Assembly (NCBI GenBank): GCA_035308165.1
Contig: DATGHC010000010.1
Coordinates: forward strand, 113,693-177,692
Direction: 5' to 3'
DNA: 64,000 bases
Source: DASTCZ01 sp035308165
Lineage (GTDB): Bacteria > Acidobacteriota > Terriglobia > Acidiferrales > UBA7541
Positions within the stretch are counted from its first letter, which is position 1, and each line of letters opens with the position of its first letter. The position numbers and the translations under genes were made by a program. Shown here piece by piece: positions 26,873 to 35,663 of this stretch. Under the pieces are notes generated by a model. It worked only from the letters and a program-made list of their open reading frames with translations, was not told the DNA's origin and did not search any database.

Positions 26873-27448
26873 ATGGGGCTGTTCGATGGTTTGTTTGGCG
26901 GTGGAACCAAGCTGCGCTCGCCCGCGAGCGTGCGGCACGGCGGCAAGCGCCTTAACGAAATCCTCGCGGCGCACCAGAAATATCACAGCGGCGAGGCGGG
27001 AGGAGTGCGCGCAAATCTGGAAGGCGCGGACCTTTCCCGTGTGCAATTGTTCGAAGTCAATCTTGCGATGGCGTTGATGGCCGGATGTAACCTGGAATCC
27101 GCTTTCATAAAAAAATCAAAATTGGCCGGCGCGGATTTGAGCCGCGCCAACTTGCGCAAGGTCAAAATCAACAACTGCGATTTGACGGAAACTAAATTAG
27201 TGGGATCCGACCTTACCGAAGCCGACCTGAGTGGCTGCGAACTTTTCCGCGGCGACTTGACCGACGCGGTGGTGCGGAACGCCACTCTCCGCGGAACTGT
27301 CCTGCGGCAAACCAAGCTGGTGAACACAGATCTGACCGGATCGGATATGGCGCTGGCCAGCGTGCGTGAAGTGGATTTGGCAACCGCAAAACTGGATCAT
27401 GCGGACATGACTAAGGCGGTGGTCCGCGATAACGTGAAATCGGCGTAA
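26873..27448 (+). CDS. Pentapeptide-repeat protein
   Basis: 191 residues, predicted cytoplasmic. After a 50-residue head (GLFDGLFGGGTKLRSP...), the chain is a run of about 20 A(D/N)LXX pentapeptides (LEGADLSRVQL, LAGADLSRANLRKV, LVGSDLTEADLSGC, LVNTDLTGSDM, LDHADMTKAVV), which fold as a right-handed quadrilateral beta-helix. Some such proteins mimic DNA and protect gyrase; most have no known role. The ATG follows GAGAGAGGGCAAACG, a good ribosome site. Alone on the plus strand, convergent with the response regulator gene. Confidence 0.88.
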   Translation: MGLFDGLFGGGTKLRSPASVRHGGKRLNEILAAHQKYHSGEAGGVRANLEGADLSRVQLFEVNLAMALMAGCNLESAFIKKSKLAGADLSRANLRKVKINNCDLTETKLVGSDLTEADLSGCELFRGDLTDAVVRNATLRGTVLRQTKLVNTDLTGSDMALASVREVDLATAKLDHADMTKAVVRDNVKSA

Positions 27449-27478
27449 GGGAATTTCAGTTCAGAAGATTTCGAGGAT

Positions 27479-28951
27479 TTATTTTCCGCCGGAATCGGCC
27501 CCGGCCGCGCGCCCAAATCCGCGGCGCCGAATTTCGATCCCCAGCCGCTTGATTTTCTGGTTCAGTGTGGAGAGCGGAACCTGAAACCGCTCCGCCGCTT
27601 CCGTCTGATTCCATCCCGTGCGTTCCAGCATGTCCAGCACAATCCGCCGTTCGACCTCTTCCATCACCTGGAAGAGCGACGGCTGCGGGTTATCCGCTCC
27701 GGTCCGCGCGCCCGGCTCTCCAGGAAGCGGCGGAATAAATTCCGAAAAGCGCAGCCGCATTCCGTGCACGGTGTCTTTTCCACGCAAACTTTCCGGCAAA
27801 ATGTCGGCATCCAGCTGATCGCTGGTGGCCAGCACTACCGCGCGCTCCACAACATTTTCCAACTCGCGCACGTTGCCGGGCCAGTCGTAATCCATAATCA
27901 GCTTCAGGGCCCCATTGGTAAAGCGAAGGGGCTTCTTGGAATTTTCCTCGCAGTAGCGCTTCAGAAAATGCTCAATCAGCAGCGGGATGTCTTCTTTGCG
28001 GTCGCGCAGCGGAGAAAGCTGAATCGAAATCACATTCAAGCGATGGTACAAGTCCTCGCGGAACCGCCCCTCGCGCACCAGGCTCAGCAAATCCAGATTG
28101 CACGCCGCCACGATGCGGACATCCACTTTGATGTTTTCCGTGCCGCCCAGGCGCATGAATTCGCGCTCTTGGATCACGCGCAGCAGCTTGGCCTGGGTTT
28201 CGGCGCTGACCGTGGAGATTTCGTCAAAGAAAATCGTGCCCTGATCGGCAACTTCAAATAAACCTTTTTTCGATGCGATAGCACTGGTGAATGCGCCCTT
28301 CACGTGCCCGAACAATTGCGATTCCAGCAGGTCGCCGGGAATCGAGCCTGTGTTCACCGGCACAAACGATTTGTCCGCCCGCGGCGATGCCGAATGTATC
28401 GCCTTGGCGATCAACTCCTTGCCGGTGCCGCTTTCGCCGGAGATGAGCACCGTGGACCGCGACGGCGCTACCTGCGACACTAGGTCAAACACCGAGAGCA
28501 TTTTCTCGCTCTTGCCGATAATGTTGGGGAAGTTGTACCGCTGTTTCAGCGCCCGCTTCAACTGCAGGTTTTCTTCGCGCAGCCGGCGTCCTTCCACGGC
28601 CTGCGCCACCTGCGCCAGCAGCTCGTCATTCGACCACGGCTTGGTGATGTAATCCTGCGCGCCGCTCTTGAACGCTGCGCGCGCCATGTCCACGGAGCCG
28701 TATGCGGTAATCAGAACAATGGAGAGGTCGGGATCGCGCCGGTGCACTTCCTTCAAAATGTCCAGGCCATTGCGGTCCGGCAGGCTTACATCCAACAGCA
28801 GCAAATCGTAGGGCTTTTCTTCCAGCCGCGCCAGGCCTTCGCCGCCGGTTTCCGCGCTGGTGACTCCATATCCTTCCGACCCCAGCAAAAGTTCCAGGCC
28901 CTCGCGGATTTCCGCCTCGTCGTCCACGACGAGGATCGCGCCTCTAGACAT
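27479..28951 (-). CDS. Sigma-54-dependent NtrC-type response regulator
   Basis: 490 residues. A receiver domain (about 5-120) has phosphoacceptor Asp54 in LLLLDVSLPD plus the conserved Asp10/Asp11 pair, LITAYG Thr and Lys in YITKPW. A sigma-54 AAA+ domain follows, with Walker A GESGTGKE, Walker B FFDE, sensor motifs and the arginine-finger region FREDLYHRLNV. A C-terminal Fis-type helix-turn-helix (NQTEAAERFQVPLSTLNQKIKRLG) binds DNA. The sigma-54 contact loop reads GAFTSA, not the canonical GAFTGA. Start ATG 28951: the HK stop overlaps it by 8 nt, so the pair is translationally coupled. The frame from 29023 is a longer artefact. Confidence 0.93.
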   Translation of the reverse strand: MSRGAILVVDDEAEIREGLELLLGSEGYGVTSAETGGEGLARLEEKPYDLLLLDVSLPDRNGLDILKEVHRRDPDLSIVLITAYGSVDMARAAFKSGAQDYITKPWSNDELLAQVAQAVEGRRLREENLQLKRALKQRYNFPNIIGKSEKMLSVFDLVSQVAPSRSTVLISGESGTGKELIAKAIHSASPRADKSFVPVNTGSIPGDLLESQLFGHVKGAFTSAIASKKGLFEVADQGTIFFDEISTVSAETQAKLLRVIQEREFMRLGGTENIKVDVRIVAACNLDLLSLVREGRFREDLYHRLNVISIQLSPLRDRKEDIPLLIEHFLKRYCEENSKKPLRFTNGALKLIMDYDWPGNVRELENVVERAVVLATSDQLDADILPESLRGKDTVHGMRLRFSEFIPPLPGEPGARTGADNPQPSLFQVMEEVERRIVLDMLERTGWNQTEAAERFQVPLSTLNQKIKRLGIEIRRRGFGRAAGADSGGK

Positions 28952-31787
28952 GCGCCGCCTTCCGGGACACGGGAAATTCCAGACGGAACGCCGTGCCGCG
29001 CCCCGGGGTCGAGCGCACGTCAATCTTGCCTGCGTGCTCCTTAATAATGCCGTAGCTCACCGAAAGGCCAAGGCCCGTGCCGCGTCCGGACGTCTTGGTG
29101 GTAAAGAATGGATCGAAAATTCGCTTCAAGTGGTCGCTCGGTATTCCAACGCCGGAATCCGCAACTTCGACCTCAACGGAGCCGTTGTTGCAGAAGGTCC
29201 TTACTTCTAATACGCCGCCCGAGGGCATGGCGTCACGAGCATTCATGAATAAATTCAAAAATACCTGCTGCAGGCGGTTGGTGGACCCCAGCACCGGCGG
29301 CAAATCGCCCTGAAGTTGGCGCACTACCTCCACGTGCGCGGTCTTGAACGGGTGCGTCACCAGCGAAAGCGTTTCTTCCAGCACGTTGTTCAGGTTTACC
29401 TCGGCAAATTGTGCTGAGCCCACGCGCGAGAAATTCAACAGGTTATTGACGATTTCACTGGCGCGGAATGTTTGCTTCACAATCTTTTCGATCAACACGT
29501 TCCGCGGATCGTTACTCGGGAATTGCTTGGCCAGCATCTGGATGTAATTGGAGATCACCGCCAGCGGTGTGTTCACTTCATGCGCCACGCCGGCGGCCAG
29601 CAACCCCAGCGACGTCAGTTTTTCCGTCTGCATGAGCTGATCTTCCAACCGCGCGCGCTGAGAAACATCGTCCACCAGGATCAGCCGGCCCAGCCGCTGG
29701 CTTTCCTTGCCCAGCAACGGCGTGATGGAGACGTTTACCACCAGCATGCGCCCTTCGCGGTTGCGCAGATGGAATTTGTAGATGCTCGTAACGTGCTCCT
29801 CGTCCGCACGGGCGTCAATTTCCGCCACCAGATCCTCGGGCAGCACGCCAACCATGTTCCTGCCAATGGCCTCGGCGCGCGGCACGCCGATCAAAAACTC
29901 GACCTGCGAATTCCAAGACTCAATTCGCCCTTCCAGGTCCACCGCGAACACGCCCACGTGCAGTGACTCCACGATGTTTTCGCTGAAATCCTTCAGGCGC
30001 TCGACCTGCGCGGCTTTCTGTTCCAGCGAGCTGTACAGCTGGGCGTTGTCCAGCGCGATGGCCACATAGCTGGCAATCGTAAACAACAACTCCACGTCGT
30101 CCGACGACAGGAAATCGCCGTCCACGGTCTTGCCCAGTCCCAGCATGGCTACGGTCCGTTCACGAATGCGGCAGGGGATAAAGTAATTCAGGTCCAGCCG
30201 TGCCAGCGATTGCCGCACGGTTGGCACTTTTTCAGGTGGATTCCGCGGAGATTCGTAGAAAACATAGCCCCGGGAAAATTCCGGACGCGCCGGATCGAGG
30301 AAGCTCAAATCGAGCGGTTCATGTGCAATGGAATCATTCACTCCCAGGGCCCGCGCCATCCGCACCTGGTTGGCCTGTTCATCCACCAGGAAAACCGCGA
30401 TCCGGTCCACCAGCAGTGTTTGAGAAATGCGGTCCATCACCGAAGCAAGCATCGGTTCAATGTGCACTTCGTTGGTCAGCGTGCGTCCAAATTCAATCAG
30501 CGTGCGGCGAAAATCCAGTCGGTCGCGGTAAAAAAAGCGGTCCAGGCGTCGCTGCGTCCAATCACGAAAGGGCTGCAGCAGAAATGCGGCCAACACAATC
30601 GCCAGCATGCCGCCGGTCGCGCCCTGGGCCCACGAAAAATTATGCGAAAGCTCGGCGATGCCGCCCACCACCAGGAAATACACAGCCACCACGCCCGCCG
30701 TCGCCGCCGTGTACGCCAGACCGCGCTTGAAGATGATGTCCACGTCCATCAGGCGGTAGCGAATGATGGCATACGCAAAACAAAGCGGAATCAGCGCCAG
30801 TGAAAGAGTGGAGTATCTCCCCCACGTGGGCACGTTCTCGGGTGAAATAATGAAGGGCACGATATAGAACAGCACGAATGGCACAACCGCCAGCGTGCCC
30901 CCAAACACCCATTTCAATTGCTGGCGAAGAATCCCGGTCGGTGCGCTCCGGTAACTCTTCAAAAAAATCGCCGCAGCCAGCAGGAAGTAGGTGCCAACAT
31001 AAGCCATGCGGATTTGGTCCATTACAATTCGCGAGCCCAGCCAGGGCAGGAACCCCAGCAGGCCCAGCGAAACGGACACCTGTAATAGCCCAATCGCCGC
31101 GGGCACCAAATAAACGGCCACCAGTTGCGCCCGGCGGACTCGCCGCGATCCGCTGCGTTCCGGAAAGACCAGCGCGAAATGCATCAGCAGCGCTGCCTGC
31201 AGCAAGCACGCCCCTATATTTGCCCAATAGATAGCCTGGTCAAACGCGTTGTATTTTCCGGTGTAATGAAAGGTATAAAGCGTGAAGGATACCAGGCAGA
31301 AGATGTAGAAATGCAGCGCGCGCGGAGCGCTCCATCGGCGCAGAAAAATGAAAATTCCGATGAACAGATAGACCACGCCCACAAATCGCAGGAAATTATC
31401 GGTGGAGGACTTCGCCATCGGCGCGGTTACCAACGGCGCCGTAAATTCCGCGCCATCGCGGACCAGGTCATACCGCACATCTCTGTAAAGTCCCGCGCGC
31501 CACAACCGCTGAGTTACATCTTTGACGCGCTCGATTTTCACATCATTGACGGCCAGCAGCCGATCGCCCTCTTTGATCCCCGCGCGCTCGCCCGCGGAAT
31601 TGGGCGCCACATGCGTCGCGACCACGCCCTGCCCGGATAACGTGTCCATCCAGGTCACGCCATCATCCGGACTCTGAAAAATTGCGCTTTGATGGAAGTT
31701 ATAGATGGAGAAGACAATCGCAGCCAGCGTCACCAGTACAAGCGTGACCGCGCCGACACGGACCCGAAGGCTTTCCGTCTTGGTCAT
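28944..31787 (-). CDS. Membrane sensor histidine kinase with PDZ, GAF and PAS domains
   Basis: 947 residues. Order: an N-terminal membrane segment (about 14-30), a periplasmic PDZ-like domain (GVVATHVAPNSAGERAGIKEGDRLLAVNDVKI, split here only by line), about seven more membrane segments (130-390), a GAF domain (about 445-590), a coiled linker, a PAS domain (ESLHVGVFAVDLEGRIESWN), and the kinase core: H-box GVAHEVNTPL, N-box FMNARDAM, and the G boxes DSGVGIPSDHL and GRGTGLGLSVSYGI. It is the first gene of a two-component pair with the sigma-54 regulator. The signal is unknown; the PDZ suggests sensing of an envelope protein or misfolding state. Confidence 0.92.
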   Translation of the reverse strand: MTKTESLRVRVGAVTLVLVTLAAIVFSIYNFHQSAIFQSPDDGVTWMDTLSGQGVVATHVAPNSAGERAGIKEGDRLLAVNDVKIERVKDVTQRLWRAGLYRDVRYDLVRDGAEFTAPLVTAPMAKSSTDNFLRFVGVVYLFIGIFIFLRRWSAPRALHFYIFCLVSFTLYTFHYTGKYNAFDQAIYWANIGACLLQAALLMHFALVFPERSGSRRVRRAQLVAVYLVPAAIGLLQVSVSLGLLGFLPWLGSRIVMDQIRMAYVGTYFLLAAAIFLKSYRSAPTGILRQQLKWVFGGTLAVVPFVLFYIVPFIISPENVPTWGRYSTLSLALIPLCFAYAIIRYRLMDVDIIFKRGLAYTAATAGVVAVYFLVVGGIAELSHNFSWAQGATGGMLAIVLAAFLLQPFRDWTQRRLDRFFYRDRLDFRRTLIEFGRTLTNEVHIEPMLASVMDRISQTLLVDRIAVFLVDEQANQVRMARALGVNDSIAHEPLDLSFLDPARPEFSRGYVFYESPRNPPEKVPTVRQSLARLDLNYFIPCRIRERTVAMLGLGKTVDGDFLSSDDVELLFTIASYVAIALDNAQLYSSLEQKAAQVERLKDFSENIVESLHVGVFAVDLEGRIESWNSQVEFLIGVPRAEAIGRNMVGVLPEDLVAEIDARADEEHVTSIYKFHLRNREGRMLVVNVSITPLLGKESQRLGRLILVDDVSQRARLEDQLMQTEKLTSLGLLAAGVAHEVNTPLAVISNYIQMLAKQFPSNDPRNVLIEKIVKQTFRASEIVNNLLNFSRVGSAQFAEVNLNNVLEETLSLVTHPFKTAHVEVVRQLQGDLPPVLGSTNRLQQVFLNLFMNARDAMPSGGVLEVRTFCNNGSVEVEVADSGVGIPSDHLKRIFDPFFTTKTSGRGTGLGLSVSYGIIKEHAGKIDVRSTPGRGTAFRLEFPVSRKAAHV

Positions 31788-32034
31788 CTAATTCTAAGAC
31801 TCATCCAGTACTTAAACTCTTCCCACCAAGAATCTGGCCCCACACCTAGGAAAGACCCCTCGCGAGGTAGCTCTTAATATCAATCGCTGCACGTCCTATT
31901 CCAAAACTGGAAGAATTTGACATTCCATAAATAGAACAAAACAGTGCCTTTACACATCCCTCAGTCATCGCCGAGACAGCTCTTTCCGGATTTGGTAGAC
32001 GGCTTCCCATTTATGGTATCCCTGCGGATTTGCT
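31788..32034. other. Intergenic region upstream of the histidine kinase
   Basis: 247 bases that probably carry the promoter of the two-component operon (minus strand) and the 3' end of the barrel-protein transcript. I saw no clear sigma-54 (-24/-12) consensus, RNA gene or terminator. Confidence 0.4.
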
Positions 32035-33768
32035 TCAGAACTGGAAGCTTACGCCGCCGCGGAATGATCGCGCAGCAGACATAAGCACTACTTGCCCATC
32101 GGGGCTTGCTACGGGCACGTAGCCCTGCGCCAGCATGTTCCGGAAGTCCGCGAGTGCCTCCCAGCGGCAACTCCACAGACTCCCAGGCAACGCCTGGCGG
32201 AGTGTGACTGAAAGATAGGGGTCCATGCCATACAAGGCTTCGCCGTAAGCGTCCTGGCGACTCAGCGCCTGCCCGCTCAGCCACTTATAGCTGACCGCGA
32301 ATTGTGTCTTCGTGCGGTGGCTCCTGCCCGAAAGACGTAAACCCAAGCTGTGTCGATATTGCATCAGAAGAGCGTCGCGAAGCACGGTCATCGTTGCCGG
32401 ATCCGCCGATCCGGGCGCCATTGCTCCGGCCCACGCATAGACTGCCGCCATATCGAAATCATTCCCGAGGTTTTGTTTCAGGGCAGCACGGACGCCCCAG
32501 GATTCCATCGCCCCCGAATCGTAAACAAACGCATTTGAGTAGGGATCCTGCAAAAAATCAGGCCCCGTCATGACTCCGCGGCCAAATACGGCCGTATCCC
32601 CCGATCGATCGTGGAACCCGGCTGCCTCCAAAATTGTTTGCTTTGAGATCTTGTACTGCGCGCCAACTTCCTCGTGCCAGCCGCCCTCGAGTCTCGGCTT
32701 CCCGCCACGCTCCATTAGGATTGGAAAATTGTTGAGCTGGTCCATGGCCGTGGGACGAGAAGTAGTGAACATCGGGTCCGTCGCCGTTCCAGAAACAGCC
32801 ATGAAATTTGCTGTCAATTTCGGAGACAACAGAACTTCCAGGTCAACACCCGGCCGAAATGAATCCGTTCCGCGTCCGATTTGCGCGGCCACCGCATCCG
32901 CGCCGACATGCAGCAACATCCGATCACCAATTGCCAGGGTGTTCCGCTGAGAGAGCCGCTCCCCCCGGAAGATCACTCCATCGGGGCCGAGCCAGGCTTG
33001 GCGAACCACCAGCTCTGTCACTGGCCCGCCCGCCGAATCCGCAGAAGGCATCCACACAGTCGCAAATCCGCCCGCGGGAACATCGCGCCCGAAACTCATC
33101 TGCCCCGCGAACAAAAGCCGCCCCGTCGCCCCAACCGGGGTGTCATATCCAACCACGGTTGCCGGAGCTTCAGGCAAATTGGAAACAGAGCCTGGGCGGT
33201 CGGAGCCGCTGGTCAGTTCCAGCTGAGCGTGCGCGCGACGCCGGCCGCTGGAATCCGAGGGGTCATTGGAAACAGCCAATTGGCTATCCGTCCATTCCAG
33301 CACGGGTCGCGTGGCTGCCGATGTCCGCAACGCCCATTTCCAGTCGTCATTTGCCTTGGATGGCGCGGGCCCGCGCCGCAACCGATCCAGCGACGCGAAC
33401 ACCGTGGAGAGTTCAACCTTAACCAGCGTGGTCACATTGGGCACTACTCGGACGTGGTGCTGAGTTGAGGGAAGGAATCCCGCGAGAGAAACTTGCAATT
33501 CGTAAAAACCGGCCGGAACCCGTGCATCGCTGAATGTTCCATGCTGATTCGTGAACAGCTTTGAGCTGAGGGAAAAGCCCAAGTTTTCCGCGACCAGCTT
33601 TACGTTTGCGCCCATCTGCGGCGTTCCGGATGGATCAACCACTACGCCCGACAGCGTCCCATAATTAGTGGCAGCGCATGCCGCGGTCGCGAGGAACGAT
33701 CCGCCCGCGAAGGCCAGCACCCAAGCCATTCCGTATGCCAAGCCCCGGGTTCGCAAAGCATGAGACAT
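32035..33768 (-). CDS. Outer-membrane-type protein with carboxypeptidase-regulatory-like domain
   Basis: 577 residues. A signal peptide ending AACA-ATNYG is followed by a CarboxypepD_reg-like domain (about 40-120: GTLSGVVVDPSGTPQMGANV and GFYELQVSLAGFL), then a long beta-rich part ending in FRGGVSFQF, whose terminal Phe fits an outer-membrane beta-barrel. There is no TonB box visible and the barrel is shorter than in TonB receptors. Start ATG 33768 is preceded by GAGGGGG at 8 nt; longer in-frame ATGs would overlap the GWxTD gene stop. It follows the GWxTD gene by 20 nt on the same strand and is likely co-transcribed with it. Confidence 0.75.
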   Translation of the reverse strand: MSHALRTRGLAYGMAWVLAFAGGSFLATAACAATNYGTLSGVVVDPSGTPQMGANVKLVAENLGFSLSSKLFTNQHGTFSDARVPAGFYELQVSLAGFLPSTQHHVRVVPNVTTLVKVELSTVFASLDRLRRGPAPSKANDDWKWALRTSAATRPVLEWTDSQLAVSNDPSDSSGRRRAHAQLELTSGSDRPGSVSNLPEAPATVVGYDTPVGATGRLLFAGQMSFGRDVPAGGFATVWMPSADSAGGPVTELVVRQAWLGPDGVIFRGERLSQRNTLAIGDRMLLHVGADAVAAQIGRGTDSFRPGVDLEVLLSPKLTANFMAVSGTATDPMFTTSRPTAMDQLNNFPILMERGGKPRLEGGWHEEVGAQYKISKQTILEAAGFHDRSGDTAVFGRGVMTGPDFLQDPYSNAFVYDSGAMESWGVRAALKQNLGNDFDMAAVYAWAGAMAPGSADPATMTVLRDALLMQYRHSLGLRLSGRSHRTKTQFAVSYKWLSGQALSRQDAYGEALYGMDPYLSVTLRQALPGSLWSCRWEALADFRNMLAQGYVPVASPDGQVVLMSAARSFRGGVSFQF

Positions 33769-33788
33769 CGTAGCCCCCCTCATGCGCA

Positions 33789-35495
33789 TCAATTCGCGGC
33801 CGCGCGCTGCGGCACCGGAGCGGTCACCGTAAACTCCTGCGCGCGCGTCAGCGTCTGTTTGGCCACCTGGTCGTTGATGGTGATTTCGAGCTTGTATTTT
33901 CCGGGTTGGAAGGAGGCGAGTGGGACCATGGTCTCAATCGTCAACTCATCCCCGGTTTGCTTAAATTCCGCCGAGGTTTCCGTGGCGTCGAGCATCGTCT
34001 GATCGCCGCGCGTGACATGGAATCGAGCCACAACATCCGACTTGTGCGTCTTGTCGTCCACCTTCAAGTTGTACACTTGGAAATAAATTCCCATCTTCTG
34101 GTCCGAAGTGAACTCCTGTTTCAAGGCGGGCCGCACCTTCACGTCGCCTAACACGAACTGGCCGATTCCTATTTGGTTGGGCGCGATATGTTGAATATCG
34201 TCGGCGAGGATCAACGTTCCTGCATCCAATTTTTCATCATCATAGCGCGGAACCGCAAGCCGCGTGCTGACCACTCCCACGTTGCCGCTCTGTACATCCT
34301 TCAGGACCATGTCGATTTTGTATAGCCCGGGACGCAACGGGATTGTTTTTCCGTAGATGGATTTCTTGGTCAAGTATTGTTGGAATAGGGAGTCCGGAAA
34401 ATCCTTCGGTAGCACATCCTCAAACGAATTCACGATCCGCCCGCTGGGCGTGGTGATCCGCATGTAAAGATTCAGTTTGGCCGAATGTACGCCGTCCTTC
34501 TCCTGGAAGGACATTTCACGATTTGGCAATTCGATGGTTATCGGCACCATCACGGATTCCGAAGTGATCCGCAGGAACGAGAAGTTGTAATCAAAGGGAA
34601 GCTGGTTCCGGATGATACGGGAAGACACCAATTCGTCGGGCTCCTTGGCGTGTACCGGGGGTGCCCTGAAAAGTTTCGCGGCCAATTCGTAGCGGTAAAA
34701 TTCATCGTTATTTCCGGGGGCATCGTAGGAGCCCGTCGGCATGTGCGTTCCATCCGATCGTGTGAATCGTTGTGTCTTGTCGGCCAGCCCTTGAGCTTCC
34801 AAGTCGCTTAACCCCGCCCCAGGCACATAAAGGAGCGCATCTTTTTCTTCGGGATCGGTGGCCAGCTTGTATTCATTCGAGCCGGATTGGTCAACAAACT
34901 CAATGTCAATGTTGGGGCCGATTCCCTCGAGGTAGTGGTAGTTCCACACCTCAAACGGGTAGGTCGAAGTCTCTCCGCCACCCTCTTCCGGAGTGCGGTT
35001 ATACGATCCGCCGGAGGGGTGTGTGTCAGTTGAATCCGGTTTGCCCCAAATGATGTAAATGCGCCCGCGGTCCGTCTTCCATCCCGGAACGCCGGAAGCA
35101 AAATGCTCGTTGGCATAGGCGATCCGCCGGTAGTGCTCTTCCTTAAATTCGTTTTCGGGAGTATCCGGCGTGGGGTCGCGGCGCAGCCAGAATTGTTCGA
35201 TAAATGATTCGCGGTCTTCGTTGGTGGTAAGGCTCAGGAACGCTTCCTTCTCCGGATCCGTGATGATGTAAGCGACCTCGTCATCGAGCCAAACTTTATA
35301 GGGGTTGTCCAGCTCCTTTTCCGCTTTTTTCTGCTGGGCTTTGGTCAATCGCTTGGGTAGGGGCTGCTGAGCTTGAGCTGCCTTATCTTTACTGGTTTGG
35401 TCCGTCCCCGCAGGCGGGTTTTGCGCCCAAATACCTGGAATTAAGAGAATAGACGCGCCAATGCTCAATAAAGCAAATCGCCCTAGGCTCTTCAT
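33789..35495 (-). CDS. GWxTD domain-containing secreted protein
   Basis: 568 residues from ATG 35495 (GAGG upstream; a frame from 35525 is longer). A signal peptide (LSIGASILLIPGIWAQ) and a Gln/Lys linker precede the GWxTD domain of about residues 65-200, whose motif GWKTDRGRIYIIWGKPD starts at residue 138; beta-rich repeats follow to the end. GWxTD proteins are found mainly in Acidobacteria, Bacteroidetes and Chlorobi and have no established function. It lies 20 nt upstream of the barrel protein gene and 168 nt downstream of the cytochrome/TPR gene, in one minus-strand run. Confidence 0.85.
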   Translation of the reverse strand: MKSLGRFALLSIGASILLIPGIWAQNPPAGTDQTSKDKAAQAQQPLPKRLTKAQQKKAEKELDNPYKVWLDDEVAYIITDPEKEAFLSLTTNEDRESFIEQFWLRRDPTPDTPENEFKEEHYRRIAYANEHFASGVPGWKTDRGRIYIIWGKPDSTDTHPSGGSYNRTPEEGGGETSTYPFEVWNYHYLEGIGPNIDIEFVDQSGSNEYKLATDPEEKDALLYVPGAGLSDLEAQGLADKTQRFTRSDGTHMPTGSYDAPGNNDEFYRYELAAKLFRAPPVHAKEPDELVSSRIIRNQLPFDYNFSFLRITSESVMVPITIELPNREMSFQEKDGVHSAKLNLYMRITTPSGRIVNSFEDVLPKDFPDSLFQQYLTKKSIYGKTIPLRPGLYKIDMVLKDVQSGNVGVVSTRLAVPRYDDEKLDAGTLILADDIQHIAPNQIGIGQFVLGDVKVRPALKQEFTSDQKMGIYFQVYNLKVDDKTHKSDVVARFHVTRGDQTMLDATETSAEFKQTGDELTIETMVPLASFQPGKYKLEITINDQVAKQTLTRAQEFTVTAPVPQRAAAN

Positions 35496-35663
35496 AGATA
35501 CACCTCTACCCTTCTTAGACCGCAAATTTTAGCCCCTGTGGGAGGGGGCGTCAACAAGCGAAATATCACTGTTCTACCCCGGATACCTTGCTTGGATTGC
35601 GGGGGTTAGGGGCGGGTTGCCCGCGATTTTGGGCGATTCCGGGTTTGGAACGGGCTAGCCAGG

